Shown here: positions 15,870-21,401 of the stretch, one piece after another
Numbering within the stretch: the first letter of the stretch is position 1
Layout: the number at the start of each line of letters is the position of its first letter
NCBI GenBank assembly: GCA_024279045.1
Contig: JAJRRZ010000048.1
Location: 1-22,241 of the forward strand
From: Alphaproteobacteria bacterium
GTDB lineage: Bacteria; Pseudomonadota; Alphaproteobacteria; Rhizobiales; Aestuariivirgaceae
Reading direction: 5' to 3'
DNA: 22,241 nt
Translations under genes and position numbers: made by a program
The notes under the pieces: model-generated
What the model was told of the DNA's origin: nothing
The model's input: the letters and a program-made list of their open reading frames with translations, nothing else
Database searches by the model: none

Positions 15870-16468
15870 GCGGCGTGGCGACATGGCAGATGGCAGTTCG
15901 AGATGCGCTGGCCGATGGCGGCTGCCGCACCATTGCCGAGCTGGCGGAGATGGCAGGCATCGACCGCAAAAAGGTCTCCACCACCATGTGCCGGCTGATC
16001 CTGCGCGGACTGGCGGAGCGGGTGGAGCGCGGGTGCTTCCGCCTCACCGAGCGCGGCATGCAGTCAGCTAGGGACGGCGAGGTGATCCGCTCCGGCCCGC
16101 AAAAGCGGCACAGCGGGCTGACCCGCCCGCGCCGCAACTCCTTCCGCCAGCGGGCATGGGCGGCCATGCGCATGAGCGGGAAGTTCACGGTGCCGGAGAT
16201 CCTGCGGCTGGCGGCTCGGCCAGGCACCCGCGGCGGCTCCGCGGACAATCTGCACCGCTACCTGCGCGCCCTGGAGCAGGCCGGCTATGTGCGGCGGCTG
16301 CCGGTGCGCCAGCGGGGCACCGCACCGGGCAGCAACGGCTTCATCCGCTGGATGCTGGTGCGGGACAGCGGGCCGCAGGCGCCCACCGTGCGGCGCGATG
16401 GATCGGTGCTCGACCGCAACACTGGCGAGATCATCGGCGAGGAGGGCGATCATGAGCAGGCAGCCTGA
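15866..16468 (+). CDS. Early phage protein with two winged-helix-like segments
   Basis: A 200-residue basic protein translationally coupled to B (ATGA overlap). The N-terminal part (CRTIAELAEMAGIDRKKVSTTM...LRGLAERVERGCFRLTERG) looks like a winged helix. A second one follows at about 95-150 (GKFTVPEILRLAARP to LRALEQAGYVRRLPVRQRG, with NGFIRWMLVRD as the wing). The short tail ends in VLDRNTGEII. The role is unknown; a DNA-binding accessory to transposition or transcription control is likely from its position. Confidence 0.82.
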   Translation: MSGVATWQMAVRDALADGGCRTIAELAEMAGIDRKKVSTTMCRLILRGLAERVERGCFRLTERGMQSARDGEVIRSGPQKRHSGLTRPRRNSFRQRAWAAMRMSGKFTVPEILRLAARPGTRGGSADNLHRYLRALEQAGYVRRLPVRQRGTAPGSNGFIRWMLVRDSGPQAPTVRRDGSVLDRNTGEIIGEEGDHEQAA

Positions 16469-16811
16469 GGCAGACTGGATCGCCCTGCTGCGGGCGGAGG
16501 CCGAGCGCACCTCCATCAGCGCGGCGGCGCGGCGCATCGGCTACTCGCGGCCAGCCGTGAGCGGGGTGCTGAACGGCACATATCGCGGCGACACATCGCG
16601 CATCCGCGCCCGCGTGCTGGGCGTGCTGGGGCGCAGCATCGCCTGTCCGCACACAGATGCGGCGATGCACATCGATGAATGCCGGCGCTGGCGGCAGCGC
16701 CCCATGCCGCTGGGCTCGGCGGCGGATCTGAAACATTGGCGGGCGTGCAAGGCTTGCACGGCCTGGAGACACTGCGAGGGAGAAGAGAAGGATCATGACC
16801 ATGCAGCCTGA
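16452..16811 (+). CDS. Small HTH protein with C-terminal Cys cluster
   Basis: A 119-residue protein. Residues 20-60 (TSISAAARRIGYSRPAVSGV and on) form a helix-turn-helix of the lambda-repressor-like type. The C-terminal half carries Cys65, Cys77, Cys99, Cys102 and Cys108 in CPHTDAAMHIDECRRW and CKACTAWRHC, a probable metal site. It overlaps the preceding gene by 17 bases and the next one likewise, in keeping with a coupled early operon. Genes of this make-up recur in Mu-like phages without assigned function. Confidence 0.8.
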   Translation: MSRQPEADWIALLRAEAERTSISAAARRIGYSRPAVSGVLNGTYRGDTSRIRARVLGVLGRSIACPHTDAAMHIDECRRWRQRPMPLGSAADLKHWRACKACTAWRHCEGEEKDHDHAA

Positions 16812-17106
16812 AAGACTGAGCAATGTGCTGCGCACCATGCGCGATCAATTCCGCGGCCACGAGCTGGCGGATGGGCAGGTGATCATCAGCGGCGAGGCGC
16901 TGAGCAGCCTGGTGCAGGCGCTGGAGTTCGCCACCGACGCGGCTGAGGCGCTGGAACGCCGGCTGGCGGCATGCCTGGATCATGGGCAGGTGGTGCCGTT
17001 TCCGGCGCGGCGCGCGGCGCGGCGGCATTCATCCTGGCGGCAGCCAAATCCGGTATCCATGCCTGGGCGGCTGGCGGATGATGACGATGGGGGAGATGCG
17101 GCATGA
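16795..17106 (+). CDS. Hypothetical early phage protein
   Basis: Not recognised. The 103-residue product has a helical N-terminal half (LSNVLRTMRDQFRGHELADG to ALEFATDAAEALERRLAACL) and a low-complexity basic then acidic tail (RRAARRHSSW..., ending DDDDGGDAA). The start may be ATG 16795 or ATG 16801. It overlaps the genes on both sides, and its stop overlaps the DnaA-like gene by ATGA. Confidence 0.7.
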   Translation: MTMQPERLSNVLRTMRDQFRGHELADGQVIISGEALSSLVQALEFATDAAEALERRLAACLDHGQVVPFPARRAARRHSSWRQPNPVSMPGRLADDDDGGDAA

Positions 17107-17792
17107 CGGTAATCGAGCTCATCATCCGCACGGTATGCCGCGAGGCTGGCGTCAGCCGTCCCGAGCTGCTGTCGGCGCGGCGGGCGCAGCACGTTGTGCA
17201 TGCGCGGCAGGTGGCCATGTGGCTGGCCAAGCGCCACACGAGCCTGAGCCTGACGCGCATCGGCCAGCTGCTGCAGCGTGATCACACGACGGTGCTGCAT
17301 GCCGTGCAAAAAATCGATGCGTTGCGGGCTGGTCGCCGGGATCACCTGGCATACCCCGAGCATGGGCAGCAATTGCTGATGTTAGCCGAGCGTTGCGATG
17401 CCGCCGTGCAGGCGCGGCTGGGCGATCCCGTCCCGCAGGAGCCGCCGACGCTGCAGGATTATCTGGCGGCCATGCGCCGCCGCCATGTCCGGCAGGTAGA
17501 GGCCTGGCGACGCGAACACGAGCGCATCCGCGAGCGCAGGCAGCAGCAGGGCAGGATTCGGCGCATCGCGCCGCCACCGACGCGCCTGCCGCGGCAGGTG
17601 CCGATGTCTGGCAGCATGCGAATGCACGTGCCGCGCGGACGCACCCTCACGCAACAACTGCTGGGCGACCCACTGCCGGGTCGTTCGGCCACTGATAAGC
17701 AGCGCAGCCAGCCGCGCATCAGTTGGCAGGAGCGCATCCGCGCCAGCTTGTCCATCAGCGGGAGTAGAAGAAAGGAGGAGATGACATGGTGA
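17103..17792 (+). CDS. Phage protein with stand-alone DnaA domain IV (DnaA-box-binding HTH)
   Basis: A 229-residue protein whose first ~75 residues match domain IV of the replication initiator DnaA. VCREAGVSRPELLSARRAQ, VVHARQVAMWLAKRHTSLSL, IGQLLQRDHTTVLHAVQKID include the DnaA signature RDHTTVLHA at 59-67. The AAA+ ATPase part of DnaA is absent. The rest (about 80-229) is Arg/Gln-rich and basic with no domain I recognise. It should bind DnaA-box-like DNA; it could recruit or block host replication, or regulate transcription. Both ends overlap neighbouring genes (ATGA, and 7 bases with gam). Confidence 0.88.
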   Translation: MTVIELIIRTVCREAGVSRPELLSARRAQHVVHARQVAMWLAKRHTSLSLTRIGQLLQRDHTTVLHAVQKIDALRAGRRDHLAYPEHGQQLLMLAERCDAAVQARLGDPVPQEPPTLQDYLAAMRRRHVRQVEAWRREHERIRERRQQQGRIRRIAPPPTRLPRQVPMSGSMRMHVPRGRTLTQQLLGDPLPGRSATDKQRSQPRISWQERIRASLSISGSRRKEEMTW

Positions 17793-18319
17793 AAGCAAGA
17801 GTGAAAACGGCGGCCAGCAACTATCCGGTGCCGGAAGACATGGACGAGGCCGCAGACATGGTGGCGAAGATCGGCGATCTCACCCGCGAGATCGAGCGCA
17901 TCAACCTGGACATGAAGGAGGAGCTGGCGCGGGTGAAAGAGCGCTACGAGGCTCAGGCTAAGCCGCTCATCGATGAGCGCACCGCGCTGACGGAAGGCGT
18001 GCGCATCTGGGCGGAGGCCAACCGCAAGAAGCTCACCCAGGGCGGCAAGGTGAAATACGTGCGCCTGACCACCGGCGAGGTGAAGTGGCGGCTGCGTCCG
18101 CCCAGCGTAACCATCCGCGGCAAGGAGCAGGTGCTGCAGCGCCTGAAGGATGCCGAACTGACGCAGTTCATCCGCGTGCGCGAGGACGTCAACCGTGAGG
18201 CCATCCGCGAGGAGCCGGAGGCCGTGGCCGGCATTCCCGGCATAAAGGTCGGCTCGGCGGGCGAGGATTTCGTGGTGGAGCCCTTCTTCGAGGGTGATCT
18301 TAGCGGAAAGGAGGTGTGA
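17786..18319 (+). CDS. gam: Mu Gam-like DNA-end-binding protein (host-nuclease inhibitor)
   Basis: Gam binds double-stranded DNA ends and protects phage DNA from exonucleases such as RecBCD; it is related to eukaryotic Ku. The 177-residue length matches Mu Gam (174). Features are a long N-terminal coiled coil (about 20-75: DMVAKIGDLTREIERINLDM and following), then YVRLTTGEVKWRLRPPSVTI and a C-terminal region with VGSAGEDFVVEPF. The start ATG 17786 has AAAGGAGGAG at 17771-17780. It sits just before gemA, as in Mu-type early regions. Confidence 0.92.
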   Translation: MVKARVKTAASNYPVPEDMDEAADMVAKIGDLTREIERINLDMKEELARVKERYEAQAKPLIDERTALTEGVRIWAEANRKKLTQGGKVKYVRLTTGEVKWRLRPPSVTIRGKEQVLQRLKDAELTQFIRVREDVNREAIREEPEAVAGIPGIKVGSAGEDFVVEPFFEGDLSGKEV

Positions 18320-18320
18320 T

Positions 18321-18746
18321 ATGGCCGTGCCCGAAACGCGCCGGCGGCTGCTGGCGCAGGTGCACATCGCGGCGAAGGAGCTGGGGCTGGATGAGGAGAC
18401 CTACCGCGCGGTGCTGAAGCGCATCGCCGGGGTCTCCTCGGCAGCCCAGGCCAGCGATGCGCAGCTGCGCGCGGTGCTGGACGAGTTCGCCCGTCGCGGC
18501 TGGAAGCGCCGGCGCATCCGCCCCAGCCGCAAGCCGCACGTGCGCAAGGTCTGGGCCATGTGGGCGGAGCTGAAGCGCCGCGGCATCTGGCGCGACCGGC
18601 GGCGCAGCTCCTTGCGCGCCTTCGTGAAGCGTCAGACAGGAGTGGAGGATCCGGAATGGCTGACGCCAGAAGAAGCCAATGCTGTCATCGAGGCGCTGAA
18701 GGTCATGGGCGAGCGATCCGGCGTGGTCTGGGAGGAGGTGGCATGA
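18321..18746 (+). CDS. GemA/gp16-family regulatory protein
   Basis: A 141-residue member of the Mu gp16 (GemA) family, reported to modulate host gene expression and DNA topology during lytic growth. Family features are the N-terminal LLAQVHIAAKELGLDEETYR, the repeat-like AVLKRIAGVSSAAQASDAQL, the basic centre and VRKVWAMWAELKRRG, with a C-terminal SLRAFVKRQTGVEDPEWLTP. The start is fixed by the near-perfect ribosome site AAAGGAGGTG (18307-18316) before ATG 18321. The gene overlaps the next one by ATGA. Confidence 0.92.
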   Translation: MAVPETRRRLLAQVHIAAKELGLDEETYRAVLKRIAGVSSAAQASDAQLRAVLDEFARRGWKRRRIRPSRKPHVRKVWAMWAELKRRGIWRDRRRSSLRAFVKRQTGVEDPEWLTPEEANAVIEALKVMGERSGVVWEEVA

Positions 18747-19009
18747 GCGGCATTGACGATCTGCTGGCCGAGCGCGAGATCACGCATGGGGACTTCAGCC
18801 ATGTGGCCGTGCTGGCCAACGCCATTCAGCACACGTTGCGCTGCTCGTCCGGCCATGAGCGCCTGCCGGTGGAGGCTGTGGTGGCGCTGGACATGATCGC
18901 GGTGAAGATCGCCCGCATCATCGCCGGGGATGCCGAGCACGCCGATCACTGGCAAGACATCGCTGGATACGCGACGCTCATCGCCAGGATGTGTGAGGGG
19001 GAGAGGTGA
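18743..19009 (+). CDS. DUF6378-like small phage protein
   Basis: An 88-residue protein. AEREITHGDFSHVAVLANAI near the start and the C-terminal ALDMIAVKIARIIAGDAEHA followed by DHWQDIAGYATLIAR are the hallmarks of a small phage family I know as DUF6378, which resembles part of MazG-like helical proteins. No activity is established. It is coupled to gemA and is the last plus-strand early gene before the reversed pair. Confidence 0.85.
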   Translation: MSGIDDLLAEREITHGDFSHVAVLANAIQHTLRCSSGHERLPVEAVVALDMIAVKIARIIAGDAEHADHWQDIAGYATLIARMCEGER

Positions 19010-19011
19010 TG

Positions 19012-19239
19012 CTACCTGCAAGCTGCCATGCCCATGCTGGAGCCGGAGCCGGTCTTCTCCAGATAGGCGCGGAAGGTGGCGGGGTCGTAGATTTCTACCA
19101 TCTTCAGCTTGCCCTTCGGCGCGCCGGCATGACCCAAGAGGATGCACTCCTGCCAAGGTTGGAGCTTTCCTGCCGCGGCAACAGGAAACACAAGAGCTGC
19201 AGCGAAAAAAAAGCAAAGAATGTGTTTGATCATTTTCAT
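19012..19239 (-). CDS. Small secreted protein, second gene of a reversed moron-like pair
   Basis: Not recognised. The 75-residue product has a signal peptide (MKMIKHILCFFFAAALVFPV, cleavage likely after AAA near 23) and a mature part of about 52 residues starting GKLQPWQEC, with Cys32 and Cys74 able to form a disulfide in the periplasm. The LQPWQE motif directly after the signal peptide is shared with the upstream protein. GAGGG stands 7 bases before the ATG. It lies 9 bases behind its partner and its stop nearly touches the end of the opposite-strand early operon. Confidence 0.75.
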   Translation of the reverse strand: MKMIKHILCFFFAAALVFPVAAAGKLQPWQECILLGHAGAPKGKLKMVEIYDPATFRAYLEKTGSGSSMGMAACR

Positions 19240-19248
19240 GGAATGCCC

Positions 19249-19590
19249 TCATTTACAAGGGGCCTTGGCAAGTATACGGCTGTTACCAACGGCCCAGCCT
19301 TCAAAGCTCCAATAGGTAACGATAACAAATGTCTTTTTAGGTTTTCCGGCTCGTTCCAAGATTGGACATATCAAGTTGCTGGTTACTGTATCGTAGGCAT
19401 AGTTGAATTTGGGCGTGTACATGAAAATCCACAAGGAAAGTGTGCCATTGGGCCATCCAACATCTTTTGCTCTGGGAAACTCCTTCAAGATCAATTTCTT
19501 TGCAGTTTCCTGCCATGGCTGAAGACTTTCTTTGGCTGCTGCAGGCAGAGCCAACACCGTGGCCAGCAAGCAGACAATGATGTGCCGCAT
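19249..19590 (-). CDS. Small secreted protein, first gene of a reversed moron-like pair
   Basis: Not recognised. The 113-residue product starts with a signal peptide (MRHIIVCLLATVLALPAAAK, cleavage near residue 19) and has a mature domain beginning ESLQPWQETAKKLILKEFPR. It includes aromatic-rich strands (LSLWIFMYTP, FVIVTYWSFEGWAVGN) and Cys75 and Cys112. It looks like a small periplasmic alpha/beta domain. GGGAGG (19595-19600) precedes the ATG by 4-5 bases. Base composition is visibly lower in GC than the flanking phage genes, which suggests separate acquisition. The opposite orientation points to expression during lysogeny. Confidence 0.8.
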   Translation of the reverse strand: MRHIIVCLLATVLALPAAAKESLQPWQETAKKLILKEFPRAKDVGWPNGTLSLWIFMYTPKFNYAYDTVTSNLICPILERAGKPKKTFVIVTYWSFEGWAVGNSRILAKAPCK

Positions 19591-19614
19591 TGCAACCTCC
19601 CATCATTTCATAAT

Positions 19615-19656
19615 CGATGGCGCAATCTAGCGCATTTGACGGAATGTGCAAAGTCT
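19615..19656 (-). promoter_or_regulatory. Possible promoter of the secreted-protein pair
   Basis: Read on the minus strand, TTGCAC (about 19646-19651) is followed at 16 bases by TAGATT, a weak -35/-10 pair pointing at the secreted-protein genes. The -35 lies inside CAGACTTTGCACATT, a near copy of the left-end repeat. The match is only moderate. Confidence 0.3.
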
Positions 19657-19662
19657 GGCACC

Positions 19663-19866
19663 ATGTGGACGCCTCGCGAAAACGGCGGGGCCGGGTTTGG
19701 CAGCCCGAAAGCACGAGGCGTCCAGCGCGCCATCGCCCTGATGTGCGCGTTTTCTATGGTCGGGCGCAGCGGGAGGGGGAAACCCCTGCCGCGTCCCTCG
19801 TGCCGCGGTCTGCCAACCCGCTGTGTCCCGGCCACCCTTTCGGTTGGCAGCGGAGGGGTGGCCTGA
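19663..19866 (+). CDS. Ash-like small ORF upstream of the antirepressor gene
   Basis: A 67-residue frame (ATG 19663) with GSPKARGVQRAIALMCAFSM and MVGRSGRGKPLPRPSCRGLP, which resembles the S-M-V-x-R-x-G pattern of Ash / Icd-like phage proteins often encoded ahead of KilA-N/BRO antirepressors. There is no good ribosome site, and a second frame over the same bases is also open. The DNA carries the inverted repeat GGACGCCTCG/CGAGGCGTCC around 19665-19725. It may therefore be a conserved regulatory or RNA element rather than, or as well as, a protein. Confidence 0.4.
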   Translation: MWTPRENGGAGFGSPKARGVQRAIALMCAFSMVGRSGRGKPLPRPSCRGLPTRCVPATLSVGSGGVA

Positions 19867-19888
19867 ATTTGCACGAGGAGAAAAGACC

Positions 19889-20488
19889 ATGACCAACTAT
19901 CCCATCACCAGCACCCTGTTCGAGGGGCAGGAACTCACGCTCATCCACAAGGATGGTGAGGTGTGGCTCACCGCCGAGCAGATTGGGCGGGCGCTGGGCT
20001 TCAGCGATGCGCGCAAGAACCTGTTGCGCGTCTATCAGCGCAACAAGCACGAGTTTGAAACTGGCATTGATGTAACCGTCGTCAATCTGACGACAGTTAC
20101 TGGCATCAAGCCCGCCCTCGTCTTCAGTCCCACGGGCTGCATGTTGCTGGGGATGTTCGCACGCACGGCGCGGGCGGCGGCGTTCCGGCGCTGGGCCAAG
20201 CACCTGCTGGCGCAGGCGGCTGCCGATCCGCGCGCCATTGCCGAGGAGGCCTTGCGCCAGCGCCCGCTGTGGCGGCGCATTCTGCAGTTGCGGCAATATC
20301 GCGACCATCGCGGCCAGCCGCTGCCCAACACCGAGATCGCCCGCCTGCTGGGCGTGCATCCCACCACCTTGCGGCGGCATCTGCGGCGCATGGAGGCGCT
20401 GGGCATCATCTCGCGTTCCGCGCTGTTGCCACGCCAGCAGCAGGCGGCGCGCCGGCTCAACCAGCGGCGGCAGGAGGTGGCGGCATGA
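19889..20488 (+). CDS. BRO-N domain antirepressor-like protein
   Basis: A 199-residue protein with an N-terminal BRO-N domain (about 5-110: LFEGQELTLIHKDGEVWLTA, EQIGRALGFSDARKNLLRVY, then FSPTGCMLLGMFARTARAAA and FRRWAKHLL) and a C-terminal helix-turn-helix (NTEIARLLGVHPTTLRRHLR, about 146-165). BRO-N proteins act as phage antirepressors or DNA-binding regulators; here the target may be the S24 repressor or host regulators. ATG 19889 is preceded by GAGGAG. The presence of both a self-cleavable repressor and a possible antirepressor is notable. Confidence 0.88.
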   Translation: MTNYPITSTLFEGQELTLIHKDGEVWLTAEQIGRALGFSDARKNLLRVYQRNKHEFETGIDVTVVNLTTVTGIKPALVFSPTGCMLLGMFARTARAAAFRRWAKHLLAQAAADPRAIAEEALRQRPLWRRILQLRQYRDHRGQPLPNTEIARLLGVHPTTLRRHLRRMEALGIISRSALLPRQQQAARRLNQRRQEVAA

Positions 20489-20685
20489 ACAGGCAGGATG
20501 CCCTGTATCGCCTGTATGAGGTGCGTCGTGCGCTGCAGGCAGTCAGCGACCTGATGGTGCCAGAGCCGGACTTGAGCTGCATCGATCGCGAGGCGCTGGC
20601 TTTCCTGCTCGATCTGCTCACGGAGGAGTTGTCTGCGGCGCTTGATGCGCTGGACAGCCAGTGTGTGCAGGCGGCAAGCCCATGA
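20485..20685 (+). CDS. Hypothetical small helical phage protein
   Basis: Not recognised. A 66-residue acidic, all-helical-looking product (MNRQDALYRLYEVRRALQAV, then LAFLLDLLTEELSAALDALD). CAGGAGGTGG precedes the ATG, which overlaps the stop of the BRO-N gene by ATGA. A strong extended -10 for mor overlaps its stop codon. Confidence 0.7.
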   Translation: MNRQDALYRLYEVRRALQAVSDLMVPEPDLSCIDREALAFLLDLLTEELSAALDALDSQCVQAASP

Positions 20686-20691
20686 TATAAT
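20683..20691 (+). promoter_or_regulatory. Extended -10 promoter before mor
   Basis: TGATATAAT at 20683-20691 is a perfect TGnTATAAT extended -10. No good -35 sits at 16-18 bases (TGGACA at 20651 is too far). Transcripts would start near 20698 and begin with the hairpin leader of mor. Confidence 0.55.
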
Positions 20692-20700
20692 GCACGAGAA

Positions 20701-20733
20701 TGCCTTGCGTGGTTGAATTGGCCGCGCAAGGCA
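20701..20733 (+). promoter_or_regulatory. 9-bp leader hairpin before mor
   Basis: TGCCTTGCG (20701-20709) pairs perfectly with CGCAAGGCA (20725-20733) around a 15-base loop. It lies between the extended -10 and the mor ribosome site (GGAGG near 20740). No T-run follows, so it is more likely a leader stem or a protein-binding dyad than a terminator. Confidence 0.6.
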
Positions 20734-20751
20734 GCAGCGGCGGAGGTGGCG

Positions 20752-21153
20752 ATGAGCGACGAGTTCAGCGGCGATCTGGCCGATGTGGCGGCGGTGCTGG
20801 GGGCGGAGGTGGCCCGCGCCCTGCGCGCGGCCTGTGGCGGGCTGGAGATCGTCATCCCGGAAACGCCGCCCACCTCCGGGCCGCTGGCCGAGCTGCCGCG
20901 GGAGATGCTGGAGCAGCTCTGCGCCACCTTCCCGCGGGATCGACTATACATCGCCAAGGGCACCTGTCCGCGCCCGGGCGAGACGCGCCGCCGCGTGCAG
21001 TGCCTGGCCGATGATGGCCTGACCACCCAGCAGATCGCGCGGCGGCTGGGCATTACCGACCGGCAGGTGCGCCGCCATCTTTCTGGCCGCGCCATTGCCC
21101 AGCGGCCAGACCCGCGCCAGCTGCGCCTGTTCGACGACAAGAAATCCGCCTGA
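20752..21153 (+). CDS. mor: Mor-like middle-operon transcription activator
   Basis: In Mu, Mor activates the middle promoter with host RNA polymerase. The 133-residue protein has the Mor layout: an N-terminal helical dimerisation part (LADVAAVLGAEVARALRAAC...PREMLEQLCATFP), the short strand RLYIAKGT (counterpart of QVYIPRG in Mu Mor) and a C-terminal helix-turn-helix (LTTQQIARRLGITDRQVRRH). The start is ATG 20752, with GGAGG about 6 bases upstream; a TTG at 20713 lies in the leader hairpin loop and is unlikely. Lysis genes follow. Confidence 0.9.
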   Translation: MSDEFSGDLADVAAVLGAEVARALRAACGGLEIVIPETPPTSGPLAELPREMLEQLCATFPRDRLYIAKGTCPRPGETRRRVQCLADDGLTTQQIARRLGITDRQVRRHLSGRAIAQRPDPRQLRLFDDKKSA

Positions 21154-21200
21154 CGCATCAGCAGGAAGCCTTCCGCCTGCATCCTTACGCTCCATCGCCC

Positions 21201-21224
21201 ATCCTCCGGACAATACCGGAGGAT
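21201..21224 (+). promoter_or_regulatory. Perfect 9-bp hairpin that covers the ribosome site of the lysis genes
   Basis: ATCCTCCGG (21201-21209) pairs with CCGGAGGAT (21216-21224) around the 6-base loop ACAATA. The right arm contains the GGAGG ribosome site (21218-21222) of the gene that starts at 21231. In RNA the stem would hide that site. As DNA it is also a dyad that could bind Mor or another activator. No T-run follows. Confidence 0.75.
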
Positions 21225-21230
21225 AATCAC

Positions 21231-21401
21231 ATGCGTCAGCCCGACTTCATCGGCATCATCATCGCTGCTGTCCTGATAGCCGCCGCCATCATCGCGCTGG
21301 GCTGGATGACCTTCGCCGTCATCCAGCACCAGGCGCTGCGTGGCGCTGACGGCAAGGCCGACTTGCTGCGCCCTGAGATTCTGCGGGAGGGTGGCCAATG
21401 A
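21231..21401 (+). CDS. Small one-helix membrane protein, possible holin or lysis accessory
   Basis: A 56-residue product: short N-terminus (MRQPDF), one strongly hydrophobic helix (about 7-34, GIIIAAVLIAAAIIALGWMT) and a hydrophilic C-terminus ending LREGGQ. It directly precedes and overlaps (ATGA) the endolysin gene, a place often used for a holin or pinholin. With one helix and no family motif, this role is inference from position. Its ribosome site lies in the hairpin arm described at 21201-21224. Confidence 0.75.
   Translation: MRQPDFIGIIIAAVLIAAAIIALGWMTFAVIQHQALRGADGKADLLRPEILREGGQ

Noticed and set aside
19006..19866. A 286-codon plus-strand frame across the secreted-protein pair
   Set aside because: The two minus-strand genes have signal peptides, ribosome sites and tight spacing. 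Only the last 67 codons of the plus frame resemble a phage family, and they are reported separately.
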